Shown in pieces: positions 17,830 through 25,798 of a stretch of 57,792 bases of DNA. Numbering within the stretch: the stretch's first letter is position 1; each line of letters starts with the position of its first letter. The position numbers were made by a program, and so were the translations under genes. Below the pieces are notes generated by a model that had not been told where the DNA came from, did no database searches, and saw only the letters and a program-made list of their open reading frames with translations. Where the stretch lies: contig JAJTDE010000010.1 in the NCBI GenBank assembly GCA_021298085.1, positions 1 through 57,792 of the forward strand. Reading direction: 5' to 3'. Origin of the DNA: Rubrivivax sp. GTDB taxonomy: Bacteria > Pseudomonadota > Gammaproteobacteria > Burkholderiales > Burkholderiaceae_C.

Positions 17830-19431
17830 ATGCCATCCATGTCCATTCCGCCAGCCGCGGGCCAGGCGACGTCCACGGCCCGCCAGGCCCGCCCGGCTAA
17901 CCCGACCGACAAGCCCCTGCACCGTGCCCTTGTCTGGCTGCGCCGAGACCTGCGGGTGCACGACAACACCGCCCTGCACCACGCACTGGCGCGGGCCCGG
18001 CAGGTCTGGGTGTGCTTCATCTTCGACAGCGACATCCTGGCCGCACTGCCGCGCGTCGACCGCCGCGTGGACTTTCTGCTGCACAGCGTGCAGGCGCTGG
18101 ACGAGCGCCTGCGCGATCTGGCGGCGGCGGCCGGTGTGGCACAGCCCGCCGGCCTGCTGGTGCAGCGCGGCGCGGCGCGCCAGGCCGTGCCCGCGCTGGC
18201 CGCCGCGCTCGGCGTGCAGGCCGTCTTTGCCAGCCACGACGACGAGCCCTACGCGCTGCAGCGCGACACCGCGGTGCGTGGAAGCCTGGCCGAACAAGGC
18301 GTGTCACTGCACACCGTCAAGGACCACGTGGTCTTCGAACGGCGCGAGGTGATGACCATCGGCGGCACGCCCTACAGCGTCTTCACGCCCTTCAAGAATG
18401 CCTGGCTGAAACGGTTGCAGGGCATCGATGGCGCGGGCGCCCTGCAGGCGCACCCGGTGGAGCCCCTGGCTGCCGCGCTGGCACCCCGGCCAGCCCAATC
18501 CGCGGCATCGGCCGCGATACCCGCCACCCTGCCCACGCTGGCCACGCTGGGCTTTGAGCCCAGCAACCTGCACAGCCTGCGCTTCCTGCCGGGTGAGGCC
18601 GGGGGGCAGACGCTGCTGCAGGAGTTTCTGGACGAGCGCATCGACGACTACGCCGACACCCGCGACTTTCCGGCCGTCAAGGGCCCCAGCTACCTGAGCA
18701 CCCACCTTCGCTTCGGCACGGTGTCCATCCGGCAACTGGCCCGGGAGGCCTGGCAGCGCAGCCAGGCGGGCTCACGGGGCGCGTCAACCTGGCTGTCGGA
18801 ACTGATCTGGCGCGACTTCTACCACCAGATCCTGCACCACCACCCGCAGGTCGTCGGGCACGCCTTCAAGCTGGAATACGAGCGCATCGCCTGGGCCCGC
18901 GGGCCGTCGGCCGAGGCCTTGTTCAAGGCCTGGTGCCAGGGGCAGACAGGTTACCCGATCGTCGACGCGGCGATGGCGCAGATCAACCAGACGGGCTACA
19001 TGCACAACCGCCTGCGCATGGTGGTGGCCAGCTTCCTGACCAAGGACCTGGGCCTGGACTGGCGCTGGGGCGAGGCCTACTTCGCGACGCACCTGAACGA
19101 CTTTGACCTGGCCGCCAACAACGGCGGCTGGCAGTGGGCGGCGTCTACCGGATGCGATGCACAGCCCTATTTCCGCATCTTCAACCCCGTGAGCCAGAGC
19201 CGCAAGTTCGACCCGCAGGGCCGCTTCATTCGCCGCTACCTGCCGCAGCTGGCGTCACTGCCCGATGAGGCGCTGCACGCGCCTTGGGAAGCCCGGCCGG
19301 TGGACCTGGCGGCCGCAGGCATCGTGCTGGGCCAGGACTACCCCCTGCCCGTGGTGGACCACGCGCAGGCCAGAGAGCAGACCTTGGCGCGTTATGCGGT
19401 GGTCAAGGTGGCGAAGGAAGGGCGCGGGTGA
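17830..19431 (+). CDS. phrB: Deoxyribodipyrimidine photolyase (cryptochrome/photolyase family)
   Basis: This is a light-driven FAD enzyme that splits cyclobutane pyrimidine dimers. The roughly 530-residue protein shows the N-terminal antenna-domain motif ALVWLRRDLRVHDNTAL and the FAD-domain motifs GPSYLSTHLRFGTVSIR and WLSELIWRDFYHQIL. It also has GYPIVDAAMAQINQTGYMHNRLRM and the C-terminal WAASTGCDAQPYFRIFNP. Two in-frame ATGs occur at 17830 and 17839; neither has a clear ribosome-binding site, so the start is uncertain by a few codons. It is divergent from the sensor kinase gene and ends eight bases before the convergent PEP-CTERM gene. Confidence 0.94.
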   Translation: MPSMSIPPAAGQATSTARQARPANPTDKPLHRALVWLRRDLRVHDNTALHHALARARQVWVCFIFDSDILAALPRVDRRVDFLLHSVQALDERLRDLAAAAGVAQPAGLLVQRGAARQAVPALAAALGVQAVFASHDDEPYALQRDTAVRGSLAEQGVSLHTVKDHVVFERREVMTIGGTPYSVFTPFKNAWLKRLQGIDGAGALQAHPVEPLAAALAPRPAQSAASAAIPATLPTLATLGFEPSNLHSLRFLPGEAGGQTLLQEFLDERIDDYADTRDFPAVKGPSYLSTHLRFGTVSIRQLAREAWQRSQAGSRGASTWLSELIWRDFYHQILHHHPQVVGHAFKLEYERIAWARGPSAEALFKAWCQGQTGYPIVDAAMAQINQTGYMHNRLRMVVASFLTKDLGLDWRWGEAYFATHLNDFDLAANNGGWQWAASTGCDAQPYFRIFNPVSQSRKFDPQGRFIRRYLPQLASLPDEALHAPWEARPVDLAAAGIVLGQDYPLPVVDHAQAREQTLARYAVVKVAKEGRG

Positions 19432-19438
19432 GCCCTGT

Positions 19439-20080
19439 TCAGGGGCGGACGCCGCGGCGCCGGCGCAAGGCCAGCGCAGCCACACCCAGCAGGCCCATCA
19501 GGTAGGCGGAAGGCTCCGGCACCGGGGTAATGGGTGATAAGACGTCACCCGTCCTGACCACGCCGAAGGCCAGCGAACTGCTCGCCAGGCCCGGCAGATT
19601 GCCGCCAAAGCCCAGAACAAAGACCGAGGTGAAGCCGGATGTCGCCGACTCGTCGATCCACAGGGCGTTGGACAGACCCAGATTGACAAACGGCCCGGTG
19701 AGGAACGGCGCGCCCGTGGTGGCATTGCCCAGAACGTCCTTCCAGAGGTAGGTCAGTTCGCCAGAGCAGGTCACTGTGCAGCCTGGCACCAATGGGCTCG
19801 CGTTGATGGGCAGGCGCCAATCGGTAAAGCCACCCAGCGCCAGTTGGTCGACCCAGGCGTGGGCGTCGGCGGAGGTCAACGAGCCGCCGGCTGCAAAGTC
19901 TCGCAGCCAGGTGAGATTGGCGACATCGTCGTAGATGAACACGGCCTGCGGTGCCGTCGCTGCCACGGCCTGGCCGTGGATGTCTCGCCCCACCAAGGCG
20001 GCCTGGCTGGTATGGAACAGCACCAGCCCGACGAACGCCACCACACCGCGACGCAGCGCGGCCTTGAAACCATGTGTCAT
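19439..20080 (-). CDS. Exported PEP-CTERM protein with a DUF1566-like domain
   Basis: The 213-residue product has an N-terminal signal sequence ending near SQAALV. A central segment, NLTWLRDF followed by WVDQLALGGFTDWRLP, resembles the DUF1566/Lcl-type fold found in surface proteins. The C-terminus carries a PEP-CTERM sorting signal: VPEPSAYLMGLLGVAALAL then an arginine cluster. Such proteins are cleaved by an exosortase and are linked to exopolysaccharide export. No exosortase gene is in this window. The ATG at 20080 follows GAGAGG. It converges with the photolyase gene. The function of the mature domain is unknown. Confidence 0.85.
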   Translation of the reverse strand: MTHGFKAALRRGVVAFVGLVLFHTSQAALVGRDIHGQAVAATAPQAVFIYDDVANLTWLRDFAAGGSLTSADAHAWVDQLALGGFTDWRLPINASPLVPGCTVTCSGELTYLWKDVLGNATTGAPFLTGPFVNLGLSNALWIDESATSGFTSVFVLGFGGNLPGLASSSLAFGVVRTGDVLSPITPVPEPSAYLMGLLGVAALALRRRRGVRP

Positions 20081-20392
20081 TGCACCTCTCCCTGCTACCG
20101 TGGGCCGGCCAGGGTGCACTGCACGCACCGGGCCAGACAACGTGGGCGCGCTGGCAAGAGCGCCCACACCGCATTGTTCGATGAGCCAGACGGGTTGGCG
20201 GCCCTGCCAAGCGGCACTCAAACGGGGGGAGGGGTTGCCGAGAGACCCCATGGTTCGGGACCTCGGTGGCTGAGGGGTTCACGGGGATCAGCCGGGCAGC
20301 CCGCCACGGGCTTGCTACCGGCAGCGGTTCAACCAGTGACCGTCTCAGGCGGCGCGCACAACACGTCCGCCTCACTCACCAAGGACCGCCCC
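20081..20392. other. 312-base stretch without a recognised gene, upstream of the PEP-CTERM gene
   Basis: No reading frame here has convincing codon use or homology. Reading toward the PEP-CTERM gene, the most structured part is a possible stem near 20240-20270 (CCGAG pairing with CTCGG around a GGGG/CCC core). I checked for GEMM-type cyclic-di-GMP, cobalamin and tRNA-like signatures and found none. It probably holds the promoter and a long leader for the PEP-CTERM gene, and perhaps the end of the hydrolase transcription unit. Confidence 0.3.
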
Positions 20393-21394
20393 TCAGCCCT
20401 TGGCCGCAAACTGCGCCAGCAGCCCGGCATGCCGCTGCGGCCAGGTCTGCAGGCCCTGGGCATTGCCATCGAAAACCTGCTGCACAAAAGCCAGCACCAA
20501 CTCGCGTGTGGCCTGCAGCAAAGGGTCGCCTTCTCCCCGACGGCCCACGAAGTGGCTGTGCGAACCACCCTGAAAGACGGCCAGCCACTTCTGTGCACTG
20601 CCCATCGCCTCAAAGACCTTCAGCCGGTCTTCCAGACCGCTGAAATAGCCAGGAATGCGGATCACGTCATCGGTGGTGGTGATGTGCAGGCTGGGCAGCG
20701 CGATGCCACCCACGATGCTGCCCAGCGCCGCTTCGCCATAGAACGGCGGCGCTGACAGCAACACGGCCGCGCGGATGCGCTCGTCGCGCAGGCTGAGACG
20801 CTGACCTTGACGCAGCACCTCGGCGCCACTGGCGAGCAAGGCGGTGTTGGCGCCGTAGGAGTGGCCTGCGGCGATGATGCGCTGGGCATCGGGCACCAGG
20901 CCGGCGCGGCCGTCCAGCGCTTCGTCCAGCGCAAACTTCAGGTCGCGCACGCGGTCGATGGCTTCAGCCTCCTGCGCGGCGCTCTGAAGCCGGCTGACCA
21001 CCTGGAAGGGGTTGCCCATCCAGACCTGACGATCACTGCCCACATGCTGCAGGTGAAGGCTGGCCACACCTTGACTGGCCAGGTAACGGCCCAGGTAGCC
21101 ATAGCCCGTACGCGACCCGCCAATGCCATGCGAAAACACCACCAGCGGGTGAGCCCTGACGCTTTCGTTCAGCGGCGCATAGACGCGCACCGGGACGGCG
21201 CGCTGGCGATGGTTGTCCCACCACTCCAGGTCCTGCTGGCGATACGGCGGCGGCACCAGCAGGGTCTCGGCGGCCTGTGCCCAACGGGCCCAAGCCAAGG
21301 CGGCACCTGCGGCCAGCGCACCGCCAGCCACGCGGCGGCGCGTCAGCAGGGCCTGGTGTACCGGCGGCTTGGGAGGGGTGTGGTGCAAGGCCAT
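20393..21394 (-). CDS. Exported alpha/beta hydrolase (predicted dienelactone hydrolase-like)
   Basis: The 333-residue protein starts with a twin-arginine-like leader (TRRRVAGGALAAGAALAWARWAQA). An alpha/beta hydrolase domain follows: VVFSHGIGGSRTGYGYLG forms the oxyanion region, GHSYGA carries the nucleophilic serine, and a late GGSHSHF histidine completes the triad. It resembles the 'predicted dienelactone hydrolase' group; the substrate is not known. It lies three bases after the RND pump gene and is likely co-transcribed with the efflux genes, so it might act on a toxic ester. That link is inference. Confidence 0.82.
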   Translation of the reverse strand: MALHHTPPKPPVHQALLTRRRVAGGALAAGAALAWARWAQAAETLLVPPPYRQQDLEWWDNHRQRAVPVRVYAPLNESVRAHPLVVFSHGIGGSRTGYGYLGRYLASQGVASLHLQHVGSDRQVWMGNPFQVVSRLQSAAQEAEAIDRVRDLKFALDEALDGRAGLVPDAQRIIAAGHSYGANTALLASGAEVLRQGQRLSLRDERIRAAVLLSAPPFYGEAALGSIVGGIALPSLHITTTDDVIRIPGYFSGLEDRLKVFEAMGSAQKWLAVFQGGSHSHFVGRRGEGDPLLQATRELVLAFVQQVFDGNAQGLQTWPQRHAGLLAQFAAKG

Positions 21395-21397
21395 GGC

Positions 21398-24300
21398 TCA
21401 GGAACCTCCGACGGGGGCTTGGTCACTTGAGGGTACGACGCCGCGTTTCAAGCGCTGGGTGAAGAAGACGACAAAGTCGTCCACCAGCGTGTAGATCACC
21501 GGGATGACCAGCAGGCTGAGGAAGGTCGAGGTGATCAGGCCACCGATGACCACAATGGCCATCGGTGCCCGGAAGCTCGGGTCGACACCGATGCCCAGCG
21601 CGATGGGCATCATGCCCGCGCCCATGGCGATGGTGGTCATCACGATGGGCCGGGCGCGTTTTCGGCAGGCGTCCAGCAGCGCGTCCCAGCGGTTGAGGCC
21701 GTGTTCGCGCCGCGCCATGATCACGTACTCCACCAGCAGGATCGAGTTCTTGGTGGCGATGCCCAGCAACATGATCATGCCGATCATCGACGGCATCGAC
21801 AGGTACTGCTGTGTCACGAACAACGCAAAGATGGCACCCGGCACCGCGAGCACCAGCGCACCCAGGATGGTCACCGGCTGCACCCAGGCATGGAACAGCA
21901 GCACCAGCACGATGTAGATGCACAGCACACCGGTCAGGATGGCCAGCAGGAAGCTCTGCGCCAGCTCGGCAAAGGCCTCGGCGTCACCCACGGTGGTCTG
22001 GATCACGCCCGGCGGCAGGTTCTGCAGGCTGGGCAAGGCCCGCGCGGCCGCATCCACCGCACCCAGCGCCTGGCCGTTGAGCTCCACCTCGAAGTTGATG
22101 TTGCGCAGGCGGTCGTAGCGGTCGATCTCGGCCGGACCGCTTTCGATGGACAGCGTCGCGACATTGCCCAGCGGCACCGGGCCGCGGGCGCCGGGCACGG
22201 GCAGGCGGGCGATGAAGTCCAGGTCGGCACGGGCTTCGGCCGGCAGGCGTACCACCACCGGCACCTGGCGCTGGCTCAGGTTGAGCTTGGCCAAGGCCTG
22301 GTCGTAGTCGCCCGCGGTGGCGATGCGCAGCGTGTCGGCAATGGCCGCCGAGGTCACACCGAGATCAGCCGCACGCGCAAAGTCCGGCCGCACGATCAGT
22401 TCAGGCCGCACCAGGCTGCTGGTGGAGGTGACGTTGCCGATGCCGGGGATGGTGCGCAGTTCCTGCTCGACGGTGCGCGCGTGTTCGGCCAGCACACGGC
22501 CGTCTTCTCCGGCCAGCACCAGCACATACTTTTCGCTGGAGCCCCCGAAACCCACCTTGGTGCGGGCGCCCGGGATCTGCGCCACCGCCTCGCGAAGGTC
22601 GGCCTCGATCATCTGCTTGGTGATGCCGGGGCGCTCTTGCCGCGGCGTCATGTTGAGCGTCAGCGTGGCCTTGCGGACTTCGGCGGCGCCGCTGGGTGAA
22701 AACGGGTCTGAACCCGTCGCGCCGCCGCCCACCGCGGTGTAGACCAGCTTCACGTGGGGGTTGGCCTGCACCAGCTTGCGCGCCTGCTCGGCCGCTGCCA
22801 GCGTCTCCTTGAAGGTGGAGCCCGGCGGCAGCGTCACCATCACCTGTGTCTGGTTGAGGTCATCGGGCGGGATGAAGGCACCGGGGATCTTGCCCATGAA
22901 GGCCGGCGCCATGGCCAGGACGGACAACAGCAGCGTGATCAGCAGCGTCCACCAGCGGTGGCGCAGGCACCAGGCCGCCCAGCCCAGGTAGATGTCGACC
23001 CAGCGCGGTTCACGGTGCTCCTTCTTGGGCGGCTTGAGGATGTACGCCGCCATCATGGGCGTGAGCATCCGGGCGACCACCAGCGAGAAAAACACCGCGA
23101 TGGCAGCCGTCCAGCCAAACTGCACAAAGAACTTGCCGGGCACACCCGCCATGAAGGCCGTGGGCAGGAATACCGCGATCAGCGTGAAGCTGGTGGCAAT
23201 CACCGCCAGCCCGATCTCGTCAGCGGCTTCCATCGCCGCCTGGAAGGGCGTCTTGCCCATGCGCTGGTGGCGCACGATGTTCTCGATCTCGACAATGGCG
23301 TCATCCACCAGGATGCCCACCACCAGCGACAGCGACAGCAGCGTGACCACGTTGAGCGAGAAGCCGCCCCAGTACATGGCGGCAAACGTCGGGATCACCG
23401 ACAGGGGCAAGGCGGTGGCCGAGACGATGGTGGCGCGCCAGTCGCGCAGGAACAGCCAGACCACCAGCACCGCCAGGAACGCGCCTTCGAACAACAACAG
23501 CATCGAGCCGTCGTAGTTCTCCTCGACCGGGTCGACAAAGTTGAAGGCCTCGGTGACGGTGATGTCCGGGTGCTCGGCGCGCAGCTTCTCCAGCTGCAGC
23601 CGCACGCCTTCCGCCACCTCGATCTCACCGGCACCCAGCGAGCGGACAATCTCGAAGCCCACCACGGGCTGGCCATTGAGCAGCGCCGCACTGCGCTGCT
23701 CGGCCACCGTGTCCACGACCCGCGCGATCTGCTCCAGCCGCACGCGGCGGCCATCGGACAACGCGATGTCCATCGCGCCCAACTCAGCGGCCGACTGCAC
23801 CGTGGCAATCGTGCGCACCGACTGCTCGGCGCCGCCCACGTCGGTGCGGCCGCCACCGGCCTCCTGCTGGATGCTGCGCAGTTGCCGCGACACGTCGGCC
23901 GCCGTGATGTTCAGGGCCAGCAGCTTGCCAGGGTCGAGCTCCACACGGACTTCCCGCGTGGCACCGCCCACCCGGCTGACGGCGCCGACGCCACGCACCG
24001 ACAGCAGGCTCTTGGTGACCTCGTTGTCGACAAACCAGGACAGCGCCTCGTCGTCCATGCGCTGGCTGGCCACCGTGTAGGTCAGGATGGGCGCGCCGGC
24101 CAGGTTGACCTTGCTGATGATCGGGTCCCGCAGGTCACCCGGCAGCTCGCTGCGCACGCGCGACAGGGCATCGCGCACATCGTCGACCGCTTCCTGGGTG
24201 GGTTTTTCCAGGCGGAATTCGGTGGTGATGGTGGCGGTGCCGTCCTGCACCTTGGTGTAGATGTGCTTGACGCCCTGCAGCGTGGCAATCGAGTTTTCGA

Positions 24301-24505
24301 TCTTGCGCGCCACCTCGGTCTCGAGTTGGGCGGGTGATGCACCCGGCAGCGAGGCGGTGACGGTCACCGTCGGCAGGTCGATGTCGGGGAAGTTCTGGAT
24401 CTTCATCGACTGAAAACCCAGGATGCCGGCCAACGTGAGCACGATGAACAGCATCACCGCCGGCACCGGGTTGCGGATGCACCAGGCTGAGACGTTGACG
24501 TTCAT
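21398..24505 (-). CDS. RND-family efflux pump inner-membrane transporter (HAE1/AcrB type)
   Basis: This 1035-residue proton-driven pump is of full family length. It has the N-terminal helix after MNVNVSAWCIRNPVPAVML, then the porter motif NFPDIDLPTVTVTASLPGASP. The proton-relay aspartates lie in VVGILVDDAIVEIENI, followed by RARPIVMTTIAMGAGMMPIALG near the C-terminus. It should form a trimer with the upstream adaptor and an outer-membrane factor and export drugs, solvents or other hydrophobic compounds. Substrate class cannot be read from sequence. It overlaps the adaptor stop by four bases. Confidence 0.95.
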   Translation of the reverse strand: MNVNVSAWCIRNPVPAVMLFIVLTLAGILGFQSMKIQNFPDIDLPTVTVTASLPGASPAQLETEVARKIENSIATLQGVKHIYTKVQDGTATITTEFRLEKPTQEAVDDVRDALSRVRSELPGDLRDPIISKVNLAGAPILTYTVASQRMDDEALSWFVDNEVTKSLLSVRGVGAVSRVGGATREVRVELDPGKLLALNITAADVSRQLRSIQQEAGGGRTDVGGAEQSVRTIATVQSAAELGAMDIALSDGRRVRLEQIARVVDTVAEQRSAALLNGQPVVGFEIVRSLGAGEIEVAEGVRLQLEKLRAEHPDITVTEAFNFVDPVEENYDGSMLLLFEGAFLAVLVVWLFLRDWRATIVSATALPLSVIPTFAAMYWGGFSLNVVTLLSLSLVVGILVDDAIVEIENIVRHQRMGKTPFQAAMEAADEIGLAVIATSFTLIAVFLPTAFMAGVPGKFFVQFGWTAAIAVFFSLVVARMLTPMMAAYILKPPKKEHREPRWVDIYLGWAAWCLRHRWWTLLITLLLSVLAMAPAFMGKIPGAFIPPDDLNQTQVMVTLPPGSTFKETLAAAEQARKLVQANPHVKLVYTAVGGGATGSDPFSPSGAAEVRKATLTLNMTPRQERPGITKQMIEADLREAVAQIPGARTKVGFGGSSEKYVLVLAGEDGRVLAEHARTVEQELRTIPGIGNVTSTSSLVRPELIVRPDFARAADLGVTSAAIADTLRIATAGDYDQALAKLNLSQRQVPVVVRLPAEARADLDFIARLPVPGARGPVPLGNVATLSIESGPAEIDRYDRLRNINFEVELNGQALGAVDAAARALPSLQNLPPGVIQTTVGDAEAFAELAQSFLLAILTGVLCIYIVLVLLFHAWVQPVTILGALVLAVPGAIFALFVTQQYLSMPSMIGMIMLLGIATKNSILLVEYVIMARREHGLNRWDALLDACRKRARPIVMTTIAMGAGMMPIALGIGVDPSFRAPMAIVVIGGLITSTFLSLLVIPVIYTLVDDFVVFFTQRLKRGVVPSSDQAPVGGS

Positions 24506-25665
24506 GGGCTGCCCACCACGCGGACGAGGTCACCGTCACCCAGGAAGCCGCCCCCGGAGGCCACCACCTTGGCATTGGCGGGCAGGCCCGACACCACCTC
24601 CACCCGATCGCCCTGACGGCGACCCAGCTCCACCTTCTGCTGGCGCGCCTTGCTCTGCGCGTCCACCGTGAACACGTAGCTGAAACCGTCGCGCAGCACC
24701 ACGGCACTCTGCGGCAGGGTCAAGCCACTGCGCTCGGAGACCTCGAACTCGCCAGCGGCAAACATGCCCGCGCGCGCCGCCCCCGGGTTGGGCAGGTCCA
24801 CGTGCACGATGCCGTTGCGGGTGGCGGCGTCCACCGTCGGCGCCAGCAGGCGCACCTTGCCCGCCACCGGCGTGCCGCCCGGGGGTGTCACCGTGGCGGC
24901 CATGCCCGGCTTGAGCCGGGGCAGCTCCGAGGCCGGAACCTCGGCACGCCATTCGAGCCGCCCCTGGCGAATCAGGCGGAACAACTCCTGGCCGGCGGGC
25001 ATCACCGCGCCGACGTTGGCCGTGCGCACGCTGACGACGCCGTTGTCGGGGGCCAGCACCTCGGTCTGCTTCAGGCGCACCTCGGCGGCCATCACCGCCG
25101 CGCGTTGCGCGTCCAGGCGCGCCTGGGCCACCCGCTCGGCGGTGAGCATCTGCTGGATCTGCTGGCCGCTGAGCGCGCCAGAGCTCTGCAGATCACGCGC
25201 ACGCTGGGCGTTGCCTGCGGCTTCGGCCAAGGAGGCCTCGGCCTCGGCCACGGCGGCCTTCAGCTGGGCCAACTCGGCACGCAGGGTTTCGCTGGCAAAC
25301 ACCGCCAGCACCTGACCCTTTTTCACCGTGTCGCCAACCTGCGCACGGACCTCGGCCAGGCGCAGGCCCTGCACCTCGGAGCCCACGCTGGCTTCCTGCC
25401 AGGCGGCCACGCTGCCGTGCGCCGACAGACGGATGCGGATGGGTGTGCTCTGAGGCGCCACAGTCTGCACACTCAGCGCGGGCCGCGCGGCCGACGCCGC
25501 CTGCCCCGCGGGCGCCGAGGCGCCCTTGCTGGCTTGAGCTGCCACGCCCAGGGCCACTAGGCCAAGGAGGCCGCCAACGGCGCCTATCGCCCACCATCGC
25601 TTGTTCATGCGGGACGCCCACGCGGAGCATCCGGCCAGGCGATCTCCAATCCCTGCCACGTTCAC
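24502..25665 (-). CDS. RND efflux periplasmic adaptor (membrane fusion protein)
   Basis: This 387-residue adaptor bridges the RND pump and the outer-membrane channel. An N-terminal hydrophobic segment at about residues 25-43 anchors it. Barrel-sandwich halves (VRAQVGDTVKKGQVLAVF and VLAPDNGVVSVRTANVGAV) flank a coiled-coil hairpin rich in Ala, Glu and Arg, and beta-barrel and membrane-proximal domains follow. The GTG at 25665 is chosen because GGAGG lies six bases upstream. An ATG at 25608 (MNKRWW) would also give a credible signal anchor but has no good ribosome-binding site. A TetR-type dyad lies 55 bases upstream. Confidence 0.93.
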   Translation of the reverse strand: MNVAGIGDRLAGCSAWASRMNKRWWAIGAVGGLLGLVALGVAAQASKGASAPAGQAASAARPALSVQTVAPQSTPIRIRLSAHGSVAAWQEASVGSEVQGLRLAEVRAQVGDTVKKGQVLAVFASETLRAELAQLKAAVAEAEASLAEAAGNAQRARDLQSSGALSGQQIQQMLTAERVAQARLDAQRAAVMAAEVRLKQTEVLAPDNGVVSVRTANVGAVMPAGQELFRLIRQGRLEWRAEVPASELPRLKPGMAATVTPPGGTPVAGKVRLLAPTVDAATRNGIVHVDLPNPGAARAGMFAAGEFEVSERSGLTLPQSAVVLRDGFSYVFTVDAQSKARQQKVELGRRQGDRVEVVSGLPANAKVVASGGGFLGDGDLVRVVGSP

Positions 25666-25719
25666 CAGCTACCTCCAGCGGTCGGCGGTATCCGGTGGCA
25701 CACCCGCGCCCGGCAATGG

Positions 25720-25735
25720 CTGACCAATCGGTCAG
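25720..25735. promoter_or_regulatory. TetR/AcrR-type operator dyad before the efflux adaptor gene
   Basis: CTGACC-AATC-GGTCAG is a perfect inverted repeat with six-base arms. Its TGACC...GGTCA form is typical of operators bound by TetR-family repressors of efflux pumps. It lies 55 to 70 bases upstream of the adaptor start, in the 133-base gap after the outer-membrane factor gene. No TetR-type repressor gene is present in the window, so the regulator must be elsewhere. Confidence 0.55.
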
Positions 25736-25798
25736 TTTGCCTCGAAATTCGGGTTTGTTCGGGGTATGGGGTCTGAAAAGACCTGTCGGCGTTTGGGG

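Noticed and set aside
20081..20392. Riboswitch or tRNA-like element upstream of the PEP-CTERM gene
   Set aside because: A GGTTCAACC string and some stems are present, but no tRNA arms pair and no GEMM or cobalamin core is found.
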